Assembly (NCBI GenBank): GCA_020637335.1 | Contig: JACJWC010000013.1 | Coordinates: 62,001 to 126,000, forward strand | Source: Acidobacteriota bacterium | GTDB lineage: Bacteria; Acidobacteriota; Holophagae; Acanthopleuribacterales; Acanthopleuribacteraceae | Direction of reading: 5' to 3' | DNA length: 64,000 nucleotides | Position numbers and translations under genes: made by a program | The notes under the pieces: model-generated | Seen by the model: the letters and a program-made list of their open reading frames with translations, nothing else | What the model was told of the DNA's origin: nothing | Databases searched by the model: none | In this document: piece by piece, positions 15,971 through 25,838 of the stretch | How the letters are laid out: each line of letters starts with the position of its first letter | Position numbering within the stretch: position 1 is the stretch's first letter

Positions 15971-17332
15971 TTAGTCGGCGTGACGGAACATGCGGATGAG
16001 TTCCAGCGGATTGGGCGCCTTTCCGGTCATCAGGATGCCCATACGGAACAGCTTGGCGCCGAATTTGATAAATAACCAGACGGTGGTCAGGAGAATCACC
16101 CAAGAGAGACCGACCTCCCACAGCGCAATTTCGCCCATGCCCAGCCGCATAATCACCGTTAAAGAGCTGGTAAACGGAATATAGGTCAAGACCTGAGAGA
16201 GTGTCGAATGCGGGTTTTCGATAATAAACGTCAGAAAGAACATGGGCGCCAAGGTCAAGAAAATCCAGACCATGGACCATTGCGCAGCTTCCTGTATATC
16301 GCGACCCAACGAACCAAAAGCCAGCATACAGGTCGCCAAGAGCAGGTACCCGCCCAAGAAAAACGACAAAAATACAATTAAGGTCCACACGCTCCAATCC
16401 AAGAAGGTGACCACCAACAAAATGGGAATCAGCAGGAACATCAGCCAGATCGCCAATTGGGTCAGGCCGATTAAGCCTAAGCCCAGCACTTTGCCCGCCA
16501 TCAATTGGTTGGAACTAACCGATGAAAGCAGGATTTCAATCACTCGGTTCTGTTTCTCTTCAACCATGCCGCGCAGGAGCCGGTCGGTCGAAGATATAAT
16601 CGCCATCATCATGGTCATCAAGTAGGCGATGGGGAGCACATAGGAATTAATGATTTTCTTGACGTCTTTGGGCTCTTTTTCCTTTTTGGGGAAGGCAATG
16701 GTTTTGTGCAAGTTCTTGGTGGGGTTGAGGATGTTTTCGTGTTGTTGCGGATCAAAATAGGCGCCGAGGATGCGGTTTTGTAAGTGTTTTCGCAGGTCGT
16801 AGGTGCTGACCCGATTCTGATCCTCTTCGTTGTACAGCACCAACTCACATTCAAAGTTCTGCTTAAACTCGGGGTCTATTACAAAAAAGGCCTTGATCTC
16901 TTTCGCCTCCAAAGCGGTCATGGCTTGGGATTTATCACTGAACGCGCGGTAGGTGTAGGGCAGGGTTTTATTGGCGCGATCCGTTTTGCGCAGCCAGGAT
17001 TGGATGAGATGTTTGCTGGATTCGGGCAAATTGATTTCGTTCCAAACATCAGGCAAAGGAATGCCGGCCAGATCGATTTCCGGTTCTTCTTCTGGGTGGT
17101 TGAGTTGATCCAAATCCGTTAACCCGCTTGGATCGATCATGCCGATAATCCGTGGCAATTCCGCTTCATTTTCGCGTTTGGTTTTGCTGCCTTCGGCCAG
17201 CATGCCCAGCCAGGCAGTAAACACCATGCTGATGACAATGAACAGTGGTAAGCCCAAGGTGCCCAGCCAGAAACCCCACTTTTTAATCTGAACCAGGAAC
17301 TCGCGGATCATGACGGTCTTAATTTTGTTCAT
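15971..17332 (-). CDS. ABC exporter permease (NatB-like, ABC-2 type)
   Basis: A 453-residue permease. A first membrane segment (~residues 20-42) is followed by a ~170-residue extracytoplasmic region, then five to six clustered segments (~235-430). That is the NatB layout, the permease of the Na+-extruding ABC exporter of Bacillus. Its start lies inside the ATPase gene (14-bp overlap), so both are made together. Substrate is uncertain: Na+, drug or peptide. Confidence 0.87.
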   Translation of the reverse strand: MNKIKTVMIREFLVQIKKWGFWLGTLGLPLFIVISMVFTAWLGMLAEGSKTKRENEAELPRIIGMIDPSGLTDLDQLNHPEEEPEIDLAGIPLPDVWNEINLPESSKHLIQSWLRKTDRANKTLPYTYRAFSDKSQAMTALEAKEIKAFFVIDPEFKQNFECELVLYNEEDQNRVSTYDLRKHLQNRILGAYFDPQQHENILNPTKNLHKTIAFPKKEKEPKDVKKIINSYVLPIAYLMTMMMAIISSTDRLLRGMVEEKQNRVIEILLSSVSSNQLMAGKVLGLGLIGLTQLAIWLMFLLIPILLVVTFLDWSVWTLIVFLSFFLGGYLLLATCMLAFGSLGRDIQEAAQWSMVWIFLTLAPMFFLTFIIENPHSTLSQVLTYIPFTSSLTVIMRLGMGEIALWEVGLSWVILLTTVWLFIKFGAKLFRMGILMTGKAPNPLELIRMFRHAD

Positions 17333-18218
17333 GGCCAGCCTCCTCGACGACTTGGATGAAAATATCGGAAAGCGGCCGCTTAAAAGGGCTCAAACTCGCG
17401 ATGGGTTCTGGCAACTCGGCCAGGAAGCGCAACAAATCGGCTTGGCTAAAGCCCGCGTTGAGATGAATTTTGGAAAGGCCGTTTTGATATTCGGCAATCG
17501 TATAACCTGGGTGTTCGGGTAATTGGGGACCACTGATTTGCCAGTATTGACCTGAAAATCGCTGGATTACGTCCTGGGTGGGCCCGTTGAGCAGGAGATG
17601 GCCCTTGTTCACCAGCAAAATGTTGTCGCACAAATCCTCAACCCGGTCCATTTGGTGCGTGCTCAACATAATCGAAATGCCCTGCTGCTTCAGTTCGTGT
17701 AAGACGGCAATCACCATGCGTGTATTGATGGGATCCAACCCGCTAAAAGGTTCGTCGAGGATTAAAAGGGGCGGTTTGGAGACGAGCGCACTAATCAGCT
17801 GAATTTTCTGTTGGTTGCCTTTGGACAGTTTCAGTAATTTGGTTTTGCGGTATTGGTCCATGTCCAGGCGGGTTAAGAAATGGTTCACATTCTCCTTGGC
17901 TTGATCGCGGGACAGGCCTTTTAAAACGCCGAAATACATCAGCGTGTCATAGACTTTTTCTTTGGTGTAAAGACCGCGTTCTTCTGGCAGGTAACCGATA
18001 TGGTTTTTGCGGTTTTTCCCCGCCAATTCCTCGCTTAAAACGATTTCCCCGCCGTCGGGCATGTAGATATCCATGATGAGCCGAATCAGGGTTGTTTTGC
18101 CTGCACCATTGGGTCCCAGCAAGCCGACGATACCCCCGCGTTGCACGTCAAAAGAAATGCCTTGAACCGCCTTTACGGGCCCAAACGATTTATACAGATT
18201 CTGGACTTTCAAGATCAT
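17319..18218 (-). CDS. ABC exporter ATPase (NatA-like)
   Basis: Start taken at ATG 18218 (MILKVQNLYKSFG), with GGAGG 11 nt upstream; the frame continues to 18302 but these residues do not resemble the family. About 299 residues: Walker A GPNGAGKTT, Q-loop GYLPEERGLY, signature LSKGNQQKI, Walker B LLILDEPFSGLDP and the H-loop LSTHQ. The extended C-terminal region is usual for this exporter subfamily. It energises the overlapping NatB-like permease. Confidence 0.92.
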   Translation of the reverse strand: MILKVQNLYKSFGPVKAVQGISFDVQRGGIVGLLGPNGAGKTTLIRLIMDIYMPDGGEIVLSEELAGKNRKNHIGYLPEERGLYTKEKVYDTLMYFGVLKGLSRDQAKENVNHFLTRLDMDQYRKTKLLKLSKGNQQKIQLISALVSKPPLLILDEPFSGLDPINTRMVIAVLHELKQQGISIMLSTHQMDRVEDLCDNILLVNKGHLLLNGPTQDVIQRFSGQYWQISGPQLPEHPGYTIAEYQNGLSKIHLNAGFSQADLLRFLAELPEPIASLSPFKRPLSDIFIQVVEEAGHEQN

Positions 18219-18363
18219 GTTTCTTTTGGCCTCCATTGGGGAAGTCTCTGATTCTAACCTGTTTTGCCATACGCTCAGGACACATTTATCCCCACCATCC
18301 AACGAATTGGATCGCGCATCGGTTTATTTTTTTGAGCTCATGCCCGCAAATCCTAACCAAAAT

Positions 18364-19482
18364 CTAATCACCAGAGGTGAGTTCCTCAAGCCAGGGGATT
18401 TGGTATCGGGTACTGCGGCCTTGGCCAATTTGTTTGAGGGCGTCCATCATCTCCAATTCGCTTAAGTCACGGGTGGCCGTCGCTTTTGAGGTCTGGGTCA
18501 GATTCATGTATTTTCGCGCCGACATGCCACCTTCAAAACCGTGGGGACCGGCTGTTAACATTTTTTCCATTACCTTGGTTTGACGTGGGTTCCACCGCCC
18601 AGCAAAGCGATCTCGGAAACGACATTTGTGTAAGGTAAACCCGATTAACTGCTCTGCATCAGCCTGCGCTTTTAAGCAGACGCCGACAAAATATTCGAGC
18701 CAGGCCGTAATGTCCTGGCTGCGTTGGGCACGTTTGATTTCATCATAATAGCGGGATCGGTCGTTTTGAATGGCGGAGGATAAGCTCAACAACACTGGCC
18801 GGTGGATCCCTTGGGACAAGGCTTTTTCTGAAATAGCCCGGCCAATTCGCCCATTCCCGTCCTCGAAGGGGTGGATGGTTTCAAAGTAGAGATGGGCGAT
18901 TCCCGCCCGAATGGGTGGGTAAATCAATTCTTGGTTTTCGCCCGGTGCGGTCAGGTTGAACCATTCCAAAAACTTTTGCATCTCCAAAGGCACTCGAGCG
19001 GCAGGCGGTGCCTGAAAATGGATCGTTTCGCGACCCATCGGGCCCGAAATTACCCGCATCGGTTCTTCCTGACTGCGCCAAATGCCAACCGGGTGGGGCG
19101 CACGCGGTAACAGCAGACGATGCCAATGCTGCAGGGCCGCTTCATCCAGAGGCTGGTCAAAAGTCTGTCTAACGGCGAGCATCAGGTCGGCTGCGCCCCG
19201 TGCGCGCATATCCAGGATTGGCGGGTTGTTGGCCATTCCCAAATTAATTTGGATCGACGAGAAAACATCCTGACGACTGAGGTATTCACCTTCGATCTCC
19301 GATGTCTTAATTGCCTCGGCAACCATAATTTCCAGTAAGGATTGTTTTTGTTCAGATTCCGGCAAGCCCAACAGCAAGCCATTGGCCTGACCCATGCGCT
19401 GCGTCCAATCCAGTAACGGCTTCAGACAAGGTTCTAAGTGATACGTGAAATGTGGCCATGCCGGCGATTCCCAAAAGTACAT
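18364..19482 (-). CDS. Fic-domain AMP-transferase with N-terminal inhibitory helix
   Basis: A 372-residue Fic protein. The active loop is HPFEDGNGRIGR (His204), for NMP transfer, usually AMP, onto a Ser, Thr or Tyr of a target protein. Residues 60-65 (TSEIEG) fit the (S/T)xxxE(G/N) inhibitory motif on an N-terminal helix, so it is the self-inhibited class II. The C-terminal ~85 residues look like a winged-helix DNA-binding domain, as in related Fic proteins that control their own gene. Two matching dyads overlap and precede the start codon (19482-19554). ATG 19482 lies only 6 nt after a TATAAT-like -10, so the mRNA may be leaderless. Confidence 0.93.
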   Translation of the reverse strand: MYFWESPAWPHFTYHLEPCLKPLLDWTQRMGQANGLLLGLPESEQKQSLLEIMVAEAIKTSEIEGEYLSRQDVFSSIQINLGMANNPPILDMRARGAADLMLAVRQTFDQPLDEAALQHWHRLLLPRAPHPVGIWRSQEEPMRVISGPMGRETIHFQAPPAARVPLEMQKFLEWFNLTAPGENQELIYPPIRAGIAHLYFETIHPFEDGNGRIGRAISEKALSQGIHRPVLLSLSSAIQNDRSRYYDEIKRAQRSQDITAWLEYFVGVCLKAQADAEQLIGFTLHKCRFRDRFAGRWNPRQTKVMEKMLTAGPHGFEGGMSARKYMNLTQTSKATATRDLSELEMMDALKQIGQGRSTRYQIPWLEELTSGD

Positions 19483-19510
19483 GAGCCGATTATAACGCCT
19501 AATTGGCTCA
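19482..19510. promoter_or_regulatory. Fic operator 1, overlapping start codon
   Basis: TGAGCCGATTA, 7-bp spacer, TAATTGGCTCA: an 11-bp inverted repeat with one mismatch. It includes the first base of the fic start codon and covers the minus-strand -10 TATAAT (19489-19494). A repressor here would block transcription outright. Confidence 0.8.
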
Positions 19511-19525
19511 TATTTTTAAGAAATT

Positions 19526-19554
19526 TGAGCCGATTATCGATCCTAATCGGCTCA
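19526..19554. promoter_or_regulatory. Fic operator 2
   Basis: TGAGCCGATTA, 7-bp spacer, TAATCGGCTCA: a perfect 11-bp inverted repeat of the same size and word as operator 1, 44 bp further upstream (about four helical turns). Most likely the target of the Fic protein's own winged helix. Confidence 0.8.
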
Positions 19555-19578
19555 TTGGCCTTGAATGGGTTGAGTTGG

Positions 19579-22500
19579 TTAGGTGACTTGACCCTCAGAC
19601 ACGCTTGCTTGAAAGGGTTTTGGTTTAAATTTCAAGGGTTTACGCAGCTGAAAAAAATCTTCCACAAAACAAATGGTGACCGGCAGGAGCAAGACGGTCA
19701 AAACGGTAGAAACGAGCAGGCCGCCCATCAAAACGTAGGCCATGGAATAATAATACACCCCAGCCAGCGCGGGTTTTTGGACAACCATGGGCACCAGGCC
19801 GAAAAGCGTGGTTAAGGCGGTCATCAAAACGGGACGCAAGCGTTCCTTACCCCCGCGAACCATGGCATCTGCACGTTTGACATCTTTGCGTCGGTAGAAA
19901 TTGATGTGTTCGATCATGACGATTCCATTATTCACGACAATTCCGAGCAGGAGAAACATACCCACGATGGCGGGCTGGTCCAAATCGGTGCCGGTCAGGT
20001 AAAGGGCCCACAATGCGCCTGATATCGCAAAAGGCAGGGAGACCATGAGTGCGGCGGCTTGGCGAATCGACTCAAACAAGCCGGCCATGACGGCAAAGAT
20101 TAAGCCCAAGGCCAGCAGGGCATTGATCAGGGTTTCACTCTCGGATTCCTGCTGCTGACGCCGACCGGAAGAGAAATCCCAGCGGTAGCCATAGGGCAAA
20201 TCGATATCGCTTAATTTGGTTTGGACGAGGGCCTGTATTTCTTCTTTTTTCCCATCATTGAACTTGGCACCGACCCAAACCCCGGTTGCTTTATTGTTGC
20301 GCCGAATCTGGTCGGGCGCTTTTTGGGTGTGGAACTCAGCAACCTGCTCCAACGGCAGGGCGAAGTTGCTCCCTGATCCGACTGGCAGGTTGCGCAGCTG
20401 GTCCAAACTCTCTTCTTCTTGCTCATCGAGGGTGAGGCGCATTTCCACTTCGCCATCGGGTCCTTTGAAACGCGGTAAGCGTCGGCCGCGATAGGTCAGT
20501 TCAACCACATCGGAAGCGCGATTTAATGGGACCCCGTAAGCTCGGGCCCGATCGCGATCGATTTCGGTGTGCAGTTCCACAGTAGATCCTTCGGCATCGG
20601 TATTGATGTCGAATAAGCCGGGCACTTCTTCCAGTTTGAGTTTGGCACTGCGGGCGATATTGGCCAGGACTTCGGTATCGGGTCCAATCAGTTGAGCGCC
20701 AACCCGTTTACCGCGTGTGCGGTCCCAGAACGGGATGTTATCCTGAACTTCCAGGCTCATGCCCGCGATGACCGGCAAGCGCTGACGCAAATCGGCCCGA
20801 ACGGTGTTCATGTGTTCTTCGTGGGTGAATCCGGGCTTCATGTAAAGCCGGGTCGTCGTAAAGCGATCGCTCCAAAAGCTGTAATAGGAATCGACCTGAT
20901 AGTCGGCAAGGTAGGGGATAAGAGCGGCTTCGACTTGATTGACGTAAATCTCCTTTTGGCTGAGGGAGAGGTTCTCGCTGAAGATATAGCGTAAGCCGAC
21001 AAACATCTCGCTGGGATTGGTTTCAAAATTCTTTTCGATTTTGCTAAACGGAAAATAGGCTGAACCAATGACGAGCAGACCGACTGTGGGCGCCAGCCAG
21101 CGATGTCCCAACGAGTAACGCAAAAGAGTTTGGTAGCGGTTCTCCAACCAACTCATGATGCGGCCCGGTTTGCGCACCCGATCGGCTTTAATAAACCAGA
21201 CAGCAGCCAAGGGAATCAGGGTTTGGCTGATCAGAAGGGATGCGAGCAAGGTGATACTGACCGTGATCGCCAATTCTTTCAGGATGATGTTGATTTCGGT
21301 CGGCTTCGAGAAGATGAGCGGTAGAAAGACGATGACGGAAGTAAACGTTGCTGCGATGACCGCGACGCTGACTTCGCGTGCACCCAAATGGGCGGCTATG
21401 ATTTGGCGCAGGCCCTTCTTTTGGTACCGATCAATGTTCTCGATCACCACCACTGCGTTATCGACCAGCATGCCAATGCCAACGATTAAACCCAACAGGG
21501 TTATGGTGTTGAGCGTTTTGCCTTGTGCCCACAGAATCCCGCAGGCGACGACCAACGAGAAGGGGATACAGGTCAAGGCGATCAGAGTGGTGCTGGTCCG
21601 TTTGAGGAAAATGAACAAAATGATGGCGGCCAGGACCGCGCCAATCCAGCCGGTCTCTTTCAAATCACCAATGGTTTTAAGGATTTCCTGACCTTGATCC
21701 TGCCAAATTAAAAAGTCTATGCCTTGAAGTTCTGGATCAGAGCCCATTTCATGGATACGGTTACGTACCTGTTCACTGACTTCGATGGTGTTGGCGGTGC
21801 TCTCCTTGGCAATACTCAAGGCAACGGCGAATTGTCCATTGAGATGACGGCCGTACTCCAAGGGCGGTTCCTTGTAGGTCACTTCGGCAACGTCGCCAAT
21901 TTTGAGGTTATGGCCCGGAATCGGCAGGGCTGCAATCTCGGAGACATCCTCAAACGCGCCCAAGGTTCTCACAGTCTCTTTGGTTTCCTGGGTGCGCACA
22001 ATGCCAACAGATTGGTCGACATTATTTTCGGCCAACGCCGTGTAGATTTCACTGGCGCGGAGGCGGTGGCGCCGCATGGCGTCCATGTTCAGGTTAATTT
22101 TGACTTCGCGCGGATTGACGCCGTCCAAAATGACCGCGGCCACACCCGGAATGCGTTCCAATGGTTTGATGATTTTGCGCTCGAGCAGGGGGTAATCTTT
22201 GGACAAATCGCGACCACTGGAAATACGCGATTCCATGATGGTTTCGCCGGTTTCGCGTGGGTTCCAGCTGTCTGAAATCTGGATGCGCTCAATATCGGCC
22301 GGCAAGTTGGCACGTGCCCGTTCGATCCGTTCGCGGATCTCGGTTCGTGCGATACCCATATCCTTGCTGAAATCGAAGTTGAGGTTAATGCGTCCGCCAT
22401 TGGCATCGCAATTGGACCACATCCATTTGAGACCGGGCACCGAACTTAATTCGTCCTCAAGCGGGCGAACGACCAGGCGTTCCATGGCCTGGGGCGTGGA

Positions 22501-22659
22501 ATTGGGATAGTTGGCAATGACAAAGATCTGGCGCTTTTCCATGTCCGGCATGAAGGCAAGCGGCAGTTTTTTGAGCGCAATCAGGCCCATGACAAAAAGG
22601 GAAAGCAACATCACCAGGGCGGTGATCGGTCGTTTGATGGCCAGTTCAGGTAAGGTCAT
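19579..22659 (-). CDS. RND efflux pump subunit, second of the operon
   Basis: A 1026-residue RND-superfamily transporter with the usual two halves: one membrane segment, a large periplasmic loop, five to six segments, then the same again. Membrane segment 4 has GMLVDNAVVVIENI, keeping one of the two Asp residues of the AcrB proton relay with Asn in place of the other. The C-terminal half has GIVVNNGIVMIEH. It is the third gene after the adaptor and the first pump, with ATGA overlaps at both joints. The substrate could be drugs, lipids or metals. Confidence 0.93.
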   Translation of the reverse strand: MTLPELAIKRPITALVMLLSLFVMGLIALKKLPLAFMPDMEKRQIFVIANYPNSTPQAMERLVVRPLEDELSSVPGLKWMWSNCDANGGRINLNFDFSKDMGIARTEIRERIERARANLPADIERIQISDSWNPRETGETIMESRISSGRDLSKDYPLLERKIIKPLERIPGVAAVILDGVNPREVKINLNMDAMRRHRLRASEIYTALAENNVDQSVGIVRTQETKETVRTLGAFEDVSEIAALPIPGHNLKIGDVAEVTYKEPPLEYGRHLNGQFAVALSIAKESTANTIEVSEQVRNRIHEMGSDPELQGIDFLIWQDQGQEILKTIGDLKETGWIGAVLAAIILFIFLKRTSTTLIALTCIPFSLVVACGILWAQGKTLNTITLLGLIVGIGMLVDNAVVVIENIDRYQKKGLRQIIAAHLGAREVSVAVIAATFTSVIVFLPLIFSKPTEINIILKELAITVSITLLASLLISQTLIPLAAVWFIKADRVRKPGRIMSWLENRYQTLLRYSLGHRWLAPTVGLLVIGSAYFPFSKIEKNFETNPSEMFVGLRYIFSENLSLSQKEIYVNQVEAALIPYLADYQVDSYYSFWSDRFTTTRLYMKPGFTHEEHMNTVRADLRQRLPVIAGMSLEVQDNIPFWDRTRGKRVGAQLIGPDTEVLANIARSAKLKLEEVPGLFDINTDAEGSTVELHTEIDRDRARAYGVPLNRASDVVELTYRGRRLPRFKGPDGEVEMRLTLDEQEEESLDQLRNLPVGSGSNFALPLEQVAEFHTQKAPDQIRRNNKATGVWVGAKFNDGKKEEIQALVQTKLSDIDLPYGYRWDFSSGRRQQQESESETLINALLALGLIFAVMAGLFESIRQAAALMVSLPFAISGALWALYLTGTDLDQPAIVGMFLLLGIVVNNGIVMIEHINFYRRKDVKRADAMVRGGKERLRPVLMTALTTLFGLVPMVVQKPALAGVYYYSMAYVLMGGLLVSTVLTVLLLPVTICFVEDFFQLRKPLKFKPKPFQASVSEGQVT

Positions 22660-25600
22660 GTTCCCCCCTCAATCGGTTGCTGTTCGGCTAATACAAGGCG
22701 TTGCGCTTCCTGGAGATCCGCTTCCAGGGCGGCCTCTTCTTCATCCGTGCGCAGGCGAGACGGCACGATGCGGTAGATGCAGGGGATCAAAACCAAGGTC
22801 AACAAGGTCCCAATCACCAGGCCCGCGCTGACTACGATCGCCAGCGGCTGGCGCAGTTCTGCGCCTTCCCCAATGCCAAAGGCCATCGGCAATAAACCCA
22901 AGACTGTCGTCAAGGTGGTCATCAATATGGGGCGCAAACGCACCTGACCGGCCAGGATAATGGCCCGATCCAGGTCCATGCCGTGTTTGCGGTTCTGGTT
23001 AATCGCATCAACCAAAACAATGGCGTTATTGACCACAACCCCAGCCAAAAAGATTGCGCCGATAAAAACAATCACGGAAATATTGAGATCGCCGATCAAC
23101 AGGCCCAAGGCCACACCGATCCCGGCAAAGGGAATGGTAAACAGGATGATGAGCGGGTGGATCAGATTCTCAAAAGTGGCTGCCATGACCAGATAGACCA
23201 GAAAAATAGCCAGGCCCATCGCGAACAAAAGGCTCTGGTAACTGGTTTTCATTTCTTCGTTCTGGCCGCCCCACTCTTTTTCAATTCCGCTTGGGGGTGG
23301 AAATTGAGCCAATACGGCCTCGATCTCGCTCTGAACTTCGCCAATGCTGCGGTTTTTGACTTCCGCTGAAATGAGCGCAACCCGACTTTGTTTGATGCGA
23401 TGAATTTCCGCAGGTCCTCGGGAAGGAGCAACCTGTGCCACTGCACGCAGGGTGACGGGTCGGTTATCGACCATAGCAACAACCAGATTCTCAATGTCCG
23501 AAACCGTAGCTCGGTCCACTTCGCGGTTGCGCAATCGAATATCAACCTGGCGATCGTCTTCTTTAAATTGGGAAACGACTTCACCGTTGATACGCTGATT
23601 CAGAGTGTTCGAAACGGAACGCACGGAAAGTCCCAATTTGGCCAAAAGGTCGCGGTCGAAATGAATGGTCAATTCGGGATTTCCGCTCTCCAGCGAGGAG
23701 CGCAAATCTGCAACGCCGTCCAGGCCTTCAAGCCGCTGTTTCAGCTCATCTGTGTAACTTTTGAGCAGGTCCAGATCTTCCGAGAAGAAGCGGATTTCGA
23801 TTGGGGTTTTGAGGTTAAAGAACGAGGGGCGACCGACGGAAAAGCTCAAGTTGGGCCAGCGTGAAAAGGTGTCGCGTAACCCGTTGGCAATGGCAGCCTC
23901 GCCGCGGTCGTTGCCGCGATCGCTCAGGACCACATTGACCTGACCCAGGTTCTCATCCTTGGTTTTCAGTGAAAGACCGCCTGCAACCGTTCGGCTACCC
24001 GCCGTTGCGTAAACGGTTTTAACCCCGTCGGCTTGGGCCGATTGGGTGGCCATATCGCGAATCATTTCGGCCGTTGTGGGTAATGCGGTGCCTTCAGGCA
24101 TACTCACTTCAAAGAAAAACTCGCCTTGGGTTAAAGGTGGCATCAGTTCGCGCCCGCGATCCAAAACGCTTTGTACACTGACAAAGAAAAGCGCCATAAA
24201 AACCAAGATAACGGCCCAACGGAAGCGCAAAGCAGAGGCAATAATTTGATTGTAAAGACTGGAAAACCAGCCAAGTAGTTCGGGCTCAGGATCTTTGGGA
24301 AGATTCACTTTTTCCAGATTGGCCAAGTTGCGCATGGATTCGTAACCATCCAGACCCTGGCCTTTGTTTTTGCGCCGTTCGAGCGAGGCCAACATGGGGA
24401 TCAGCGAAATGGCTGCAACGAGGGAGGCACACAGGCTGATCGTGACCGTAATGGCCTGATCCTTAAACAGTTGGCCGGCCACGCCTTCCACATAGACGAT
24501 GGGCAGAAAAACCGCGACCGTCGTCAAGACGGATGCGATAACGGCGGCACCCACTTCGGAAGTGCCCTCGATGGCAGCCACTCGCCAGGTGAACCCGCGC
24601 TGTTTGTGGCGCTGGATCGATTCGAGCACGACGATGGCGCTGTCGACCAACATGCCGATGCCCAGGGTCAAACCGCCTAAGGACATGATGTTAAGCGAAA
24701 CGTCCAATCGGTACATCAGCATAAACGTCGCCATGACCGAGATGGGGATGGAAATTGCAATGATCAACGTGGGTTTAAACTGGCGCAAAAATGCCGCCAG
24801 CACCAGGATTGCCAACAGGCCGCCGATCATCAGCGCCTGCTGCACTTCGCGAATCGATTGCTCGATAAACCGGCTTTGATCGTAAAGCAGTTCCAGGCGC
24901 ATGCCCTGGCCGAGGATGGCTGGCAATTCGGAAATTTTTTGGCGGACTTCTTTTGCGACTTGGACGGTGTTGGCATCGCCTTCTTTGTAGATGTCCAACA
25001 TCACACATTCTTTGCCGTTGACGTACGAAATCTCTTCGCGGTCCTTGATGCCGCGCGTGACTTGCGCCACTTCGCGCAAACGAACAGGCGGGAGGTTGGC
25101 CGGTGTTATGACCAGTTCACCGATATCGCTGACTTGGGTGTATTCATTCACCGTCCGGACCAGGAATTGGTTGTCGCGTCCTTCCAAGGATCCGCCGGGT
25201 CGGTTAATGTTGGAGCCGGCAATGAGTGTGCCGATCTGGTCCATAGTGATGCCCATGGCCGCGATTTCGCCTTGGTTCACGTTGACCTGGATTTCCTCTT
25301 CCTCGCCGCCGCGGACCTGGGCACTGGCGACTCCATCGATTTTGCTCATTTCGTCTTTGAGCTGTTTGTCCGCAATGACGCGCATGAGCCGTAAATTGTC
25401 CGAACCGACCATTGCCACCCGCATGATGGGGTCGAGCGCCGGATCGTAGCGCAGGACGATCGGAGTTTCAGCTTCATCGGGCAAAACTACCCGATCCAGT
25501 TTTTCGCGCACGTCGATGATCAATTCGTCCATATCGGCTTCCCAGCCGAATTCCAAGGTGACTTCGGAGATGCCAGCCCGCGATACCGAGTGCATCGTGC

Positions 25601-25838
25601 GTAGGCCCTTCAAAACACCGACGGTTTCTTCAACCGGTTTGGTGACCAGGTTTTCAACTTCGGCAGGCGCGGCATCCGGCAGTTCGGTTTGAACGGTCAG
25701 GCTGGGGTAAGTCAGTGTAGGGAGGAGGTTGATCGGCAAACGGGAAAAACCCACTCCACCGAAAGCAACAATGGCCAATGCGACCATGAAAACGGTTACG
25801 GGTCGTTTTACTGAAAGGGTGACCAGGTCGCGAATCAC
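22656..25838 (-). CDS. RND efflux pump subunit, first of the operon
   Basis: A 1060-residue RND transporter with the standard twofold layout. Segment 4 carries GMLVDSAIVVLESI, again with only one of the paired Asp residues, and the matching C-terminal segment has GVVVNNAIVLVDAI. It is clearly different in sequence from the second pump downstream, so the two may form a mixed trimer, as MdtB and MdtC do. ATGA overlap with both neighbours. No outer-membrane TolC-type channel gene is in the window. Confidence 0.94.
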   Translation of the reverse strand: MIRDLVTLSVKRPVTVFMVALAIVAFGGVGFSRLPINLLPTLTYPSLTVQTELPDAAPAEVENLVTKPVEETVGVLKGLRTMHSVSRAGISEVTLEFGWEADMDELIIDVREKLDRVVLPDEAETPIVLRYDPALDPIMRVAMVGSDNLRLMRVIADKQLKDEMSKIDGVASAQVRGGEEEEIQVNVNQGEIAAMGITMDQIGTLIAGSNINRPGGSLEGRDNQFLVRTVNEYTQVSDIGELVITPANLPPVRLREVAQVTRGIKDREEISYVNGKECVMLDIYKEGDANTVQVAKEVRQKISELPAILGQGMRLELLYDQSRFIEQSIREVQQALMIGGLLAILVLAAFLRQFKPTLIIAISIPISVMATFMLMYRLDVSLNIMSLGGLTLGIGMLVDSAIVVLESIQRHKQRGFTWRVAAIEGTSEVGAAVIASVLTTVAVFLPIVYVEGVAGQLFKDQAITVTISLCASLVAAISLIPMLASLERRKNKGQGLDGYESMRNLANLEKVNLPKDPEPELLGWFSSLYNQIIASALRFRWAVILVFMALFFVSVQSVLDRGRELMPPLTQGEFFFEVSMPEGTALPTTAEMIRDMATQSAQADGVKTVYATAGSRTVAGGLSLKTKDENLGQVNVVLSDRGNDRGEAAIANGLRDTFSRWPNLSFSVGRPSFFNLKTPIEIRFFSEDLDLLKSYTDELKQRLEGLDGVADLRSSLESGNPELTIHFDRDLLAKLGLSVRSVSNTLNQRINGEVVSQFKEDDRQVDIRLRNREVDRATVSDIENLVVAMVDNRPVTLRAVAQVAPSRGPAEIHRIKQSRVALISAEVKNRSIGEVQSEIEAVLAQFPPPSGIEKEWGGQNEEMKTSYQSLLFAMGLAIFLVYLVMAATFENLIHPLIILFTIPFAGIGVALGLLIGDLNISVIVFIGAIFLAGVVVNNAIVLVDAINQNRKHGMDLDRAIILAGQVRLRPILMTTLTTVLGLLPMAFGIGEGAELRQPLAIVVSAGLVIGTLLTLVLIPCIYRIVPSRLRTDEEEAALEADLQEAQRLVLAEQQPIEGGT

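Noticed and set aside
18219..18302. N-terminal extension of the NatA-like ATPase
   Set aside because: The extra residues do not look like the family, and a proper start with GGAGG upstream exists at 18218.
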